64,000 nucleotides of DNA. It comes from an uncultured Muribaculaceae bacterium. GTDB taxonomy: Bacteria > Bacteroidota > Bacteroidia > Bacteroidales > Muribaculaceae. The position numbers and the translations under genes were made by a program. This document shows positions 7,944 through 16,566 of the stretch, in pieces. The stretch covers positions 1 to 64,000 of the forward strand of contig CAJUKD010000012.1 in the NCBI GenBank assembly GCA_910587235.1. The letters run 5' to 3'. Below the pieces are notes generated by a model. The model was not told the DNA's origin and did not search any database. It saw only the letters and a program-made list of their open reading frames with translations. Numbering within the stretch: the first letter of the stretch is position 1; each line of letters starts with the position of its first letter.

Positions 7944-9350
7944 ACTTCCGTCTGATTTTTCGGCTCTTTTTATGCTTTTTTCGTCGTTCTGTGGTGGAAT
8001 TTCAAATAGTTTGCGGTGGTTTACAACCAGATCGGCGGAGATTACGGCCAGAGTGAGGAATTCGGCCACAGGTATGGCAAGCCAGATTCCGTCGGGTCCG
8101 AGCAGCAGAGGCAGCAGCACGAATGCGGGTACGGGAAATATTATCCCGCGCAGAAGAGTGTATGTCGTGGCGCGCCATGCCTGTTCTATGCTTTGGAAAA
8201 AGCCTATGAAAGCAAGATTAAGACCGAAGGCGGGTGCGCAGAAGCCGAATGTGGGAACGCCGGCTGCCGCAAGGCTGTAGGCGCTTGCCGATCCGCCGCT
8301 GTCGAGGAACATAGCCACAATGGGCCGGGCTGCGTACTTTAGCCCGGCCGTCGCCAGCAGTCCCGCGGCGAGGCCTACACCTGCACTGATGGCCAGTGCA
8401 CGGCGAACGCGGTCGGGATTGCGCCGTCCGTAGTTGAAACTTATGATCGGTTGTGCCGACTGGGCCACGGCATTGTTTATCATGAATACCATAGGCAGCA
8501 GATAGCAGCAGACACTGAATGCCGCTACTCCGTCTTCGCCAAGGTAGGAAAGGAATACGTAGTTGCCGGTGAGCATCATCACGGCTATGGCGATTTCACC
8601 AAGGAATGCTGATACACCCAGAGTCATCTGCAAGGCGGCATTGCGCAGAATCCGGTGGGGTTTGCCGGCATGGCTGAAGCGAAGGGAGCCTGAAAAGCGG
8701 ATGAAGTAGATTATGACCATCAGTCCTCCTGTCGATGTGCCTATTGATGTGGCGGCAGCGGCACCGGCGATTCCCCAGCCGAATGGAAACACGAAAAGCC
8801 AGTCAAGAATTATGTTGGCTGTGGCCGGTATGATGTTGCACATCATTGCGTAGCGGGGCGATCCGTCAAGGCGTATAAGCATCATGCCTACGCACTGCAC
8901 CATCAGCAGCAGGCAGCCTGGAAGCAGATAGAAAAGATAGTCAGAGGCATAGGGCCGCAGGCGTTCGCTGCATCCGAAGATGTCAAGCACCGTGTCGGGA
9001 AAAATCGCGCAAAGGAGTATGACGCTTGATGCGATGACTGCCGATACCATGAATGCCTGAGTCATTTCGGAGCAAGCCTTTGAGCGTTCGCCGCGGGCGA
9101 GGAGTATTGAGCAGCGCACAGATGCTCCTATGCCGAACATCAGTCCTATGCCTGTGGAGATAAGGAATATGGGGGCGACTATATTTATGGCGGCCAGACC
9201 GTCGCTGCCTACTCCATGGCCGACGAATATGCCGTCGGCAAGGTTTAGCATGGCATTGAATATAAAACCGGTGATTGTCGGGAAGAACAGCAGCCTGAAA
9301 AGGCGTCCGACGGGCATTGTTCCGTAGTCGATTTGTTGAGCTGTTGTCAT
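7932..9350 (-). CDS. MATE-family multidrug/metabolite exporter
   Basis: A 472-residue, about 12-TM inner-membrane transporter of the DinF/NorM-related MATE family, exchanging drugs or metabolites for Na+ or H+. The N-terminus PVGRLFRLLFFPTITGFIF and the segment LNLADGIFVGHGVGSDGLAAINI are typical. The two halves are related, with the second half beginning near residue 245 (FLGEIAIAVMMLTGNYVFL). The substrate cannot be deduced. Confidence 0.88.
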   Translation of the reverse strand: MTTAQQIDYGTMPVGRLFRLLFFPTITGFIFNAMLNLADGIFVGHGVGSDGLAAINIVAPIFLISTGIGLMFGIGASVRCSILLARGERSKACSEMTQAFMVSAVIASSVILLCAIFPDTVLDIFGCSERLRPYASDYLFYLLPGCLLLMVQCVGMMLIRLDGSPRYAMMCNIIPATANIILDWLFVFPFGWGIAGAAAATSIGTSTGGLMVIIYFIRFSGSLRFSHAGKPHRILRNAALQMTLGVSAFLGEIAIAVMMLTGNYVFLSYLGEDGVAAFSVCCYLLPMVFMINNAVAQSAQPIISFNYGRRNPDRVRRALAISAGVGLAAGLLATAGLKYAARPIVAMFLDSGGSASAYSLAAAGVPTFGFCAPAFGLNLAFIGFFQSIEQAWRATTYTLLRGIIFPVPAFVLLPLLLGPDGIWLAIPVAEFLTLAVISADLVVNHRKLFEIPPQNDEKSIKRAEKSDGSFAI

Positions 9351-9373
9351 TGGATATTTTCTAAATAAAGCAA

Positions 9374-9394
9374 GGGCGCAATGTGCTTGCGCCC
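9374..9394 (-). terminator. Terminator of the T9SS operon
   Basis: Eight-bp GC-rich stem (GGGCGCAA / TTGCGCCC) with a 5-nt loop. Read on the minus strand it is followed by TTGCTTTATTT. It lies 29 bases after the gldN stop. Confidence 0.7.
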
Positions 9395-9422
9395 GTTACA
9401 TTATGGGTAAGTGTATGCCGTT

Positions 9423-10562
9423 TCAGCGCCGGCGACGCACCGAGCGTGTGGCGTTCGACGACGATGACGACTGTTTGGGTTTGCCTTCTTTTGCCTGCGA
9501 GCGTTTTGTCGAACGCTTTGTGGAGCGAGCCGCTTTGGCCGGTTTTTCTTTTTTTGCCGGTTTTACGGCTTTCGATTCGGATGTGCTGTCGTTTGCCTCT
9601 TTGGCAGCCTCAAGAGCCTCACGTGCCTCGCGTGCGGCAATCACTTCTTCGCGTGAGGGTACCCAGAGCTTTTTCTCAAAGTTGTCGAGACGGGCTTGTA
9701 TGCTGTCCTGAGCGCGTTTGAGGTCGTCGGGGTTGGCATACATCTGCATCATCGAACGGTTCTTGAGATTACGGGTCTTATAAATTTCTCCGTCGTACAT
9801 GTTCAAGGTGAAGAAGTCGTCGTAGGTACATGTGGGGAGATTGTTGTCGTCGTCGACAAAAATCGCCTGTGCGGCCAGATACGGGCGCAAGTCGGCGAAG
9901 CGCACCCAGAACATCGGATATTTGAGAGCTTCCCCGCCGAAGTCGCCGCTGCGGTGAAGCACGGGGCAGATGGCCTCGACCGACGGACGGAGGCGGTTGT
10001 GGCGTGTGTCGAATTCCCAGCGTTCCACTATGTAGTATGAGAGTACTTCGTTTGTGGGCACGTCATTCTCGTCGATTGCAAATCGCGGGTTGCGCTCGGT
10101 CGAGCCTTTGGCTTCGGTGTAAGGGATATGGAAGCGGTCGAGAACGTCGCGTGTCTTGATGCGGTACTGGTCGGTGAATATTTCCCGGCCGTCGAGGTAT
10201 TCGTATGCCGGAAGGGTATTGTCGGCCATCAGACGCAGTATTATCCGGAAGAGGTTCTCCTGGCCTTCGACCGGTTCTTCGGGGAAATAGAGTGCGGCGT
10301 TGCTGTCTTTTTCCAGGTCGATGGATCGGTATATGACGCGCATCCACTGGCGGTCGGCATCGGTGATCGTACTTCCGTTATCGCCGAAGAAATTCTGCAT
10401 TCTGTCGGTCACGACCGCTCCGGCGGACTGGCGTTTGTCGCGTCCGGCGCGGTCACCCGTGTCGCGGCGGCGGACGACGCTTCCTCCGTCCTGGGCTAAT
10501 GCGCTTGCGGCAACAGCCGTAAGAGTGATGACAAGTATCGCGAGTCGTTTGATAGCTTTCAT
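9423..10562 (-). CDS. gldN: Type IX secretion ring protein GldN/PorN
   Basis: A 379-residue periplasmic protein with a signal peptide (LAILVITLTAVAASALAQDG). In T9SS it binds the lipoprotein GldK/PorK to form large rings under the outer membrane. Core features include DRQWMRVIYRSIDLEKDSNAA and the region LSYYIVERWEFD. The last ~70 residues are a very basic Lys/Arg/Ser/Ala-rich tail (KPAKKEKPAKAAR ... SVRRRR). That tail is longer than I would expect for the family and probably disordered. It is the last gene of the cluster, 28 bp after gldM, and is followed by a terminator. Confidence 0.9.
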   Translation of the reverse strand: MKAIKRLAILVITLTAVAASALAQDGGSVVRRRDTGDRAGRDKRQSAGAVVTDRMQNFFGDNGSTITDADRQWMRVIYRSIDLEKDSNAALYFPEEPVEGQENLFRIILRLMADNTLPAYEYLDGREIFTDQYRIKTRDVLDRFHIPYTEAKGSTERNPRFAIDENDVPTNEVLSYYIVERWEFDTRHNRLRPSVEAICPVLHRSGDFGGEALKYPMFWVRFADLRPYLAAQAIFVDDDNNLPTCTYDDFFTLNMYDGEIYKTRNLKNRSMMQMYANPDDLKRAQDSIQARLDNFEKKLWVPSREEVIAAREAREALEAAKEANDSTSESKAVKPAKKEKPAKAARSTKRSTKRSQAKEGKPKQSSSSSNATRSVRRRR

Positions 10563-10590
10563 ATTGTATCTGCTATGGGAATGTTTGCAA

Positions 10591-12156
10591 TTAGTTGATG
10601 ATGACTTCCATTGGCGAGAGGTCGCGTGTGATTCCGTCGGGTCCTACGGCGCGGATGCGCGAGATATAGAATCGCTTGCCGCGGCTCAGACGCTGGAACT
10701 GCTGCTTCTGGCGGGCCGAGAAGTTGGCGCCGTCGCTGACTTCGGGCATTGCGTTGCCTGATGAATCGAAGAATACGGTTTCGAATCCGAGCACGTTGAA
10801 AGGGGTGTCGAGCAGCCCGTCGTCGATTGCGGCCTGGAGTCCCTGAGCCTGCATCAGCAGGGCTTTGGCGAATGGTCGGCCTCCGCGATAGTGGTCGGTG
10901 GCGCCGTTAGCGTCCTTGAATGCTATGAACGGAGTCGGATCCGGAAGTTTGCGGACGCGGAATGTAGTAGTGGCAACGTTGACCGGGCGGCCGTCCATGG
11001 TGGCGGTGACGGTGATGACGGCATCCTGTCCGACAGTGGCAGGTTTGGCTACCCAGTGGTCGCCCTGACGGTTGAGGCTGCCGTTTGTCATCGTTGCGGA
11101 TATGTCGGTCATCGCTACTCCCGGCACGGAGATGCCTACGGGGTTTTCGATGCCGGCATAGAGCACGTTCATCATTGTTGCCGATACGGTGGCCATAGGC
11201 TCGATAACTGTGTAGGATGAAGAGAAGTCGTGGCGGGTGGATGTTCCGTCGCCGTGGGGCACTTCGAGCCAGCCTTTATAAGTAAATGTGCCGGTGGAAC
11301 CGGTGTTTATTTCGTAGAGTCCGCGGTCGTTGGAAAGTTGCTTGCCTTCGACGAACACGAGCGGGCGGGCTGTAGTGTCGACTGCTGCCAGAAGGATATT
11401 GGCCGAATATTTGCCTCCACGCATGACCATGCGCGACTGCGGAAGAACCAGAGCATTGAGTTCGTTGACTCGGACGTCGCCTGCGTCGACATGCGACAGC
11501 AGTGATGACAGCGCCTCGCCTTCGGCATACAGGATGTCGTTCTGCAGCTTGGTGAGCAAAGTCACTGCCGCTACTACCGGCTGCTGGTCGAAACGTGATT
11601 CTTCCCAGCTTTGCGGTGTCAGAGTGCCGCGGCGTGTCACCGCTTTGGTATCGAGGGCTTCGCCTACAGTGCGCCGGGTGGTGGAATCGGGCAGGAGGGA
11701 GAGTACATAATCGCTGTAGGCGTCGATTCGCTGGCGGAGTATTGTGCCGCGCGGATTTCCGGGAGAGAGCATGACTACGGCTGCGGCTTCGAGGTCGTCA
11801 CGGTTTACGATATTGTCGGGATCAGCGTCCTTGCCGTCGACCCGGCGCACGATTTCGTATTTAAGTGAGTCGACATAGGCTACCAGAGTTGCGGTCGCAC
11901 GCCGCACATCCGATGCTTTGTCGAGCCATGCCTGGCCTTTGTCGGGGTTCTGTTCGGCGAAAGCGCCGAGCTGGCCGTAGATGGCGCTGTTGCGCAGTCC
12001 GACATTGCTGTTTGTGCGGTTCAGACCGTCGTGCACCTGAGTGAAACCGTCGAGAACGTCGCTCGACACGTTCAGTGCGAGCATCGCCGTCAGGACGATG
12101 TACATCAGGTTGATCATTTTCTGACGCGGAGTGAGCCTTGATGAATTCGATGCCAT
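10591..12156 (-). CDS. gldM: Type IX secretion motor protein GldM/PorM
   Basis: A 521-residue protein with one N-terminal TM helix (KMINLMYIVLTAMLALNVSS, about residues 14-33) and a long periplasmic part. Known structures of the family show four periplasmic domains, dimeric, spanning the periplasm. With GldL it forms the proton-driven rotary motor that powers T9SS. The N-terminal RLTPRQKMINLMY is diagnostic. The C-terminal domain (from about residue 420, TTTFRVRKLPDPTPFIAF) contacts the GldK/N ring. It lies 24 bp downstream of gldL. Confidence 0.93.
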   Translation of the reverse strand: MASNSSRLTPRQKMINLMYIVLTAMLALNVSSDVLDGFTQVHDGLNRTNSNVGLRNSAIYGQLGAFAEQNPDKGQAWLDKASDVRRATATLVAYVDSLKYEIVRRVDGKDADPDNIVNRDDLEAAAVVMLSPGNPRGTILRQRIDAYSDYVLSLLPDSTTRRTVGEALDTKAVTRRGTLTPQSWEESRFDQQPVVAAVTLLTKLQNDILYAEGEALSSLLSHVDAGDVRVNELNALVLPQSRMVMRGGKYSANILLAAVDTTARPLVFVEGKQLSNDRGLYEINTGSTGTFTYKGWLEVPHGDGTSTRHDFSSSYTVIEPMATVSATMMNVLYAGIENPVGISVPGVAMTDISATMTNGSLNRQGDHWVAKPATVGQDAVITVTATMDGRPVNVATTTFRVRKLPDPTPFIAFKDANGATDHYRGGRPFAKALLMQAQGLQAAIDDGLLDTPFNVLGFETVFFDSSGNAMPEVSDGANFSARQKQQFQRLSRGKRFYISRIRAVGPDGITRDLSPMEVIIN

Positions 12157-12180
12157 TCTGTTCGGAGTGCGTGGTTGCGG

Positions 12181-13185
12181 TTAGTCTTTGTTTATATGGG
12201 CGCCTGCATTCTTCAGGCCTGCGGCCTCGCGGGCTTCGGGAGATACGGGAATCCCCGAAAGATCCGGAGCGGGCATTCCCGGACGGTACATGTTTATGGT
12301 CATGGCTGTGATCATCTTTTCGTATACCGAGTTGAGCTGTTGCATGTAGCGTGCCATTTTTTCGGTTTCCTCGCAGTAGCGTGCACTTTGTGCTGCGCTT
12401 TTCTCGTACATGTCGCGTATGTCCTTGATTCCGCGGTTGACGCGATCGATTGAGTCGATCTGCGACGAAACGCCTTTGAGCTGTATTTCGTAGATGGTGT
12501 TCAGTCCGCCTATGTTGTGGTGGAGGTTCTGCATCTGCTCGACATAACCCTGCGATGCGCGGGTGATGTTTTCGGAGTTTTCAGTTATGGCGCGATAGCT
12601 TTGCAGAAGTACGTCGGAAACTTCATTGAGCGCCGAGGTGGTGTCGCGCAAGTGTTGCATCTCGGAAGCTATCGAGGCCATTTGGTTGAGGTATTGCTGT
12701 GTCGCGGAGGTCAGCTCGGCCATGCGTGAGAGCTGGTCGGCTGCGGCGCTCATCTTGGCTATGCTTTCGGAGAGCGAACGGGTATCGTCGGGACTAAGGT
12801 CGATGTTGTCGGGAACGCCGGCCGCACGTCGTGCCTGCTCGCCGCTGACGCGAGGCATGCTGCCTCCGCCGTTTATGACAACACCGCCTCCGCCGCCGAA
12901 TTCGGGACGTTCCTCGGGGTTATGGTTGTCGAGTACGGGAAACACTTCTTCCCATCGGTATTCTTTCGGCGGACGGTCGAAAGCCGTCAACACGAACATC
13001 AGGACTTCCGTGCCCATGCCTATCGACAGCAGCATATTGCCGCCGGGCAGGTGCAGAATTTTGAACAGCGCGCCCCAGATGACGATGGCAGCGCCGATGG
13101 AGTAGGCGAAATTGAAGAAGCGCTGCCCCTTCTCGCTGGATATGAATGCGGCTATGCCGCTTTTGTATTGCTGAACTTTTCCCAT
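12181..13185 (-). CDS. gldL: Type IX secretion motor protein GldL/PorL
   Basis: A 334-residue inner-membrane protein. Two TM helices (FFNFAYSIGAAIVIWGALF and MLLSIGMGTEVLMFVLTAF, about residues 24-70) are followed by a short conserved YRWEEVFPVLD and a long cytoplasmic coiled coil (residues ~120-300). It forms the pentameric stator of the T9SS motor around the GldM helix pair. The glutamate of the second helix (GMGTEVLMF) is the residue implicated in proton conduction in the family. It is 5 bp from gldK, so co-translated. Confidence 0.93.
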   Translation of the reverse strand: MGKVQQYKSGIAAFISSEKGQRFFNFAYSIGAAIVIWGALFKILHLPGGNMLLSIGMGTEVLMFVLTAFDRPPKEYRWEEVFPVLDNHNPEERPEFGGGGGVVINGGGSMPRVSGEQARRAAGVPDNIDLSPDDTRSLSESIAKMSAAADQLSRMAELTSATQQYLNQMASIASEMQHLRDTTSALNEVSDVLLQSYRAITENSENITRASQGYVEQMQNLHHNIGGLNTIYEIQLKGVSSQIDSIDRVNRGIKDIRDMYEKSAAQSARYCEETEKMARYMQQLNSVYEKMITAMTINMYRPGMPAPDLSGIPVSPEAREAAGLKNAGAHINKD

Positions 13186-13190
13186 GACAT

Positions 13191-14636
13191 TTACTTCTTA
13201 ATCTGTTTCTGGCCTTTGGCGAAGCCTATCTGTGTGCGTACGCAGCGGAAACCGATGTACGAACGTTGTTCGTTCTGGTATTCCCACATGCGGAGGTCGG
13301 AGCGGATGTTGTGGGCCACGTCTTTCCAAGAGCCACCGCGCACGATCTTGCGTTTCATCTTGTACGGATCTTCCACGGCGGCATCGTAGCGGTATTCGGG
13401 ATTGAGGTCGTTTGTAAGTCGGCCTACGCTTTCGGTAAAGGCTGTCGATGTCCATTCGCTGACGTTGCCGGCCATGTCGTAGAGTCCGAAATCGTTAGGA
13501 GCATACGTGCCTACGCGCGATGTTATTACGTGGCCGTCCCTTACGTAATTACCTTCGTCGGGTTTGAAGTTGGCATAGAAACAGCCTTTGTCTTCGCTCA
13601 TTGTCAGATCCCCTTCCCAAGGATACATGTTCTCGTCGACGCCGGCGCGGGCTGCATACTCCCATTCTGCTTCTGTCGGCAGACGATAAGGCTCGACATA
13701 TACGCCTTCGCGTCCGAGCGCCCGACGCAGGAAGTCAGTCCGCCAGTTGGCGAACGCATTTGCCTGCTCCCAGCTTACGCCGACCACGGGATAGTCCGAG
13801 TAACCTCCGTGGGCGAAGTACATGCGCACGTATGGTTCGTTGTAAGAGTTCTCGAAGTCGTTGATCCACGCCGTTGTGTCGGGGTAGATGTTGACTATGT
13901 ATGTGTTGAGGAAGTCATAATCGCCGGAGAGGGCACGAGAGATCGTCTGACGGATTATTTCCCCGTCCTCGTTCACGTAGGCCGTGTCCTTTGAAATCAT
14001 AGGCTGGGTCGAGGGCACGGGTCGGTCGGTGTTGTATTCGCGCCGGCGTGCGTCCAGACGGTTTCGCCTGCGTGCGGCTTCGGTGTGGTTGTAGGTTTCG
14101 TAGCGGTAGTTCATCTGGGTTGCATCGAGTTCGCGCACGCCTGTGATGGGGTTTGTGCGGTACACGCTCTCGATGGCGCGCAGTTCGTCCTCGTTGGGAT
14201 TGCGCCAGGGTATGGCTTTGTTCCAGTTGAGGTGCGGGGTCACCGGGTTTCCTTCTTTGTCTTCTTCGATCTTGAAATCCTCGTTTCCGCCGTATGCCGG
14301 GTCGGCAAGGCGTTCGCGGATAATGGAGTCGCGGACCCAGAATACGAACTGCTTGTACTTGCCGTTCGTAATCTCGGTTTCGTCCATCCAGAAGCCGTCG
14401 ACGGAGATACCGCGGGCGTTTGCGCGCAGGTTCCAGAGAGAGTCGTCTTTCTGCACTCCGACTTTCATCGAACCGCGGTCGACCAGCACCATGCCGTAGG
14501 GTGTCGGTTCGGCCCATGCCGTTCCGCCTACACCGGTGACTTCGCCGCCAGCTGATGAGCGTGAGCTTCCGGCGGCGCAGGATGCCAGCGCTATGGCGGC
14601 CGTGGCGCAGATGATTATGTTTTTGACCTTGTTCAT
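13191..14636 (-). CDS. gldK: Type IX secretion lipoprotein GldK/PorK
   Basis: A 481-residue outer-membrane lipoprotein. The signal peptide ends IIICATAAIALASCAAG, with the lipidated Cys at about residue 19. The rest is a formylglycine-generating-enzyme-like fold: GMVLVDRGSMKVG, MDETEITNGKYKQFV, YPVVGVSWEQANAFANWR, RLPTEAEWEYAAR, ARGGSW-type VRGGSWKDV and the final IGFRCVRT. GldK lacks sulfatase-modifying activity and builds the periplasmic ring with GldN. An insertion (residues ~130-240) between fold elements is typical of GldK. Confidence 0.92.
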   Translation of the reverse strand: MNKVKNIIICATAAIALASCAAGSSRSSAGGEVTGVGGTAWAEPTPYGMVLVDRGSMKVGVQKDDSLWNLRANARGISVDGFWMDETEITNGKYKQFVFWVRDSIIRERLADPAYGGNEDFKIEEDKEGNPVTPHLNWNKAIPWRNPNEDELRAIESVYRTNPITGVRELDATQMNYRYETYNHTEAARRRNRLDARRREYNTDRPVPSTQPMISKDTAYVNEDGEIIRQTISRALSGDYDFLNTYIVNIYPDTTAWINDFENSYNEPYVRMYFAHGGYSDYPVVGVSWEQANAFANWRTDFLRRALGREGVYVEPYRLPTEAEWEYAARAGVDENMYPWEGDLTMSEDKGCFYANFKPDEGNYVRDGHVITSRVGTYAPNDFGLYDMAGNVSEWTSTAFTESVGRLTNDLNPEYRYDAAVEDPYKMKRKIVRGGSWKDVAHNIRSDLRMWEYQNEQRSYIGFRCVRTQIGFAKGQKQIKK

Positions 14637-14694
14637 ATCAGACTGTTGGGGTGTTGATTGGTGTTTGCTGCAGAAATCGTAGCGGTATGGCCGC

Positions 14695-15720
14695 TTACAT
14701 TATGCGGATGCTTTTATGTCGGTTTTTGTTCTTGTCGGAGAAATCGAGCTTAAGGCTGTAGCCGGCGAATACTTCGTGGCTGCCGGACGATGCGCGGTTG
14801 ATGGCCGAAGTGGCGTAGTCGTAGCTGTAGGCTATGAAGAAGTTTTTTATTTCGGCGGCGACGGTGGCTATCACGGCGTCGTTCCAGCGGTAGCCGACTC
14901 CGAACGACAGGAATTTTTTGTAACGTGCGCGTGCTGTTATCTCGCCCGTGGTGAAGATAAAATCGGATTTGACAAGCAACGACGGTACTATTTCAAATAA
15001 CGTGTTTTTTATCGGAATATTGCAACCGGCCATAAAATAAAGAGTGCGCCGAGCCTGGAATTCGAAACGCCGGTCCGACGATGTTTCCGAGCCGCCCGAT
15101 GCGCTTTCGACGTTCATTGCAATTGTTGGCGATGTCAGATGGGTGCATGAGATGCCGGCATGGAAGTATTTATGGACGTACCATATCCCGGCGCCTACGT
15201 CGAATGCGGTCCCGTGTATGTCCTGTGTCGGTATTCCTTCATCGGTTCCTTCGTGGTAGTCGTCGCCATCGGGCAGATATACTTCCGATCCTTTGAAAGC
15301 CTGATCGTACATGCCGAGCTGCAGGCCTATCGTAAATTCGCCGCCGAGCTTCCGCAGTTTGTAGGCAAGTTGCGCGCCCAGATTGAGCGATTTGTACAAG
15401 CCGGCGCTTTCTTGGTTGACGATCACCCCCAGGCCGATACGCTGTTTTCCCAGACGCAATGGCATGTCGGCGGTGGCTATGAAAGTGCGGGGGGCGTTGT
15501 CTATGCCAACCCATTGCATCCGTGCGCCGCCGCGTATGCGCAACAAGTCGGTCTGTCCTACGGCTCCGGGGTTGTAGAATGTGGGAACTTCGTAGTACTG
15601 TGAGAATTGAGCGTCGGTCTGAGCCTTAGCCGGCATTACGATGAATGACATGGCTATGGCGGCAATGACGCCGATACGGCAGGTCAGGCGGCGGAGTGTT
15701 GTCATCATCGGTTTATTCAA
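14695..15720 (-). CDS. porP: PorP/SprF-family outer-membrane protein
   Basis: A 341-residue outer-membrane beta-barrel of the PorP/SprF family, with a signal peptide (GVIAAIAMSFIVMPAKAQTD). The family start DAQFSQYYEVPTFYNPG is clear and is followed by repeating barrel strands. PorP/SprF proteins attach or export T9SS components and, in some systems, surface adhesins. It overlaps porT by 8 bp and precedes gldK, the standard order of the por operon. Confidence 0.88.
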   Translation of the reverse strand: MNKPMMTTLRRLTCRIGVIAAIAMSFIVMPAKAQTDAQFSQYYEVPTFYNPGAVGQTDLLRIRGGARMQWVGIDNAPRTFIATADMPLRLGKQRIGLGVIVNQESAGLYKSLNLGAQLAYKLRKLGGEFTIGLQLGMYDQAFKGSEVYLPDGDDYHEGTDEGIPTQDIHGTAFDVGAGIWYVHKYFHAGISCTHLTSPTIAMNVESASGGSETSSDRRFEFQARRTLYFMAGCNIPIKNTLFEIVPSLLVKSDFIFTTGEITARARYKKFLSFGVGYRWNDAVIATVAAEIKNFFIAYSYDYATSAINRASSGSHEVFAGYSLKLDFSDKNKNRHKSIRIM

Positions 15721-16456
15721 AATAGAAAGTCAGTACAATCATTTTCGATGTGGCTTTGGCTATTGACTGCGTGAATTTGAACTTGTTGGGGTCGTCGGCG
15801 AGATCGGGCCGTTCGTGGGTCAGCACATCGGTCAGCCCGAAGCAAAATTTCACCTCGGGTATAAGTTTGAAATAAGGCAGATAGAAATCGCATCCGAAAC
15901 CTACTGACACGTAGAAGTCCGTGGTGTTCATGCGCAGGAAGTCGCTGCGTTTTTTTGATACGTCGAAAGCCGGCATTACGCCTGTCAGGATGTAAGGCCG
16001 CGAGTTGCGGTAGCGTTGTGCGGCGAACTTTAGGTCGAGCGGAAGTACTACGAATGTCGATTTTATATTCTGTCGTTCGACGGCGCCGCTTCCGAGTTCA
16101 CGCATGGTTATGTCGCGGCTTCCGAAGTACATTCCCGGCGACAGACGCAAGGAGAAGTAGGTGTTAAGCCTTAGGTCTATAAGCCCGTTCACGCAGAATC
16201 CGGGCTGGTATGTCGGTTGTTCGATGCGCCATTGTTCGCCTGCATCGGTGATCAATCCGTTGTGGGTGAAACGCAGGTCCTCTGTGTGCATTCCGATGGA
16301 GAACCCCAGATGCCAGCGGCGCAGGTCGGCGTATGGTCGGTTCTGTATTTTGTCGTTCAGGCGGCTGTTGCGTGCTGCCGCGGCTCCGGCCGGAAATGCC
16401 AGAGCTGCGAGTACCATTGTGATGTATGTTATTAAATATCTCGCGCGCTTCATCAT
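15713..16456 (-). CDS. porT: PorT-family outer-membrane protein
   Basis: A 247-residue protein with a signal peptide (LITYITMVLAALAFPAGAAA) and an eight-strand-type barrel pattern ending ASKMIVLTFYFE (terminal aromatic, as in outer-membrane barrels). The segment RRWHLGFSIGMHTEDLRF and its place as first gene of the por/gld cluster identify it as PorT. PorT is required for T9SS assembly but its step is not settled. The start could be either of two adjacent ATGs (16456 or 16453). Confidence 0.82.
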   Translation of the reverse strand: MMKRARYLITYITMVLAALAFPAGAAAARNSRLNDKIQNRPYADLRRWHLGFSIGMHTEDLRFTHNGLITDAGEQWRIEQPTYQPGFCVNGLIDLRLNTYFSLRLSPGMYFGSRDITMRELGSGAVERQNIKSTFVVLPLDLKFAAQRYRNSRPYILTGVMPAFDVSKKRSDFLRMNTTDFYVSVGFGCDFYLPYFKLIPEVKFCFGLTDVLTHERPDLADDPNKFKFTQSIAKATSKMIVLTFYFE

Positions 16457-16512
16457 AATGATTAACGGCTCTTGCGCCCCGATATTGCATACACGCTTAT
16501 TAAAAAGCCCGC

Positions 16513-16545
16513 AGACCGGCCGACGATGCGGATGTCGGCCGGTCT
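16513..16545 (-). terminator. Terminator between the M6 protease gene and the por operon
   Basis: Twelve-bp perfect stem (AGACCGGCCGAC / GTCGGCCGGTCT). Read on the minus strand it is followed by GCGGGCTTTTTA. It insulates porT from the upstream protease. Confidence 0.85.
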
Positions 16546-16566
16546 GAGAACTTATGACAGGTGTTT

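Noticed and set aside
13266..13994. Long open frame (242 codons) on the plus strand inside gldK
   Set aside because: It is antisense to gldK with its FGE-like domain, has no protein-like pattern, and reflects GC-rich third positions in the real gene.
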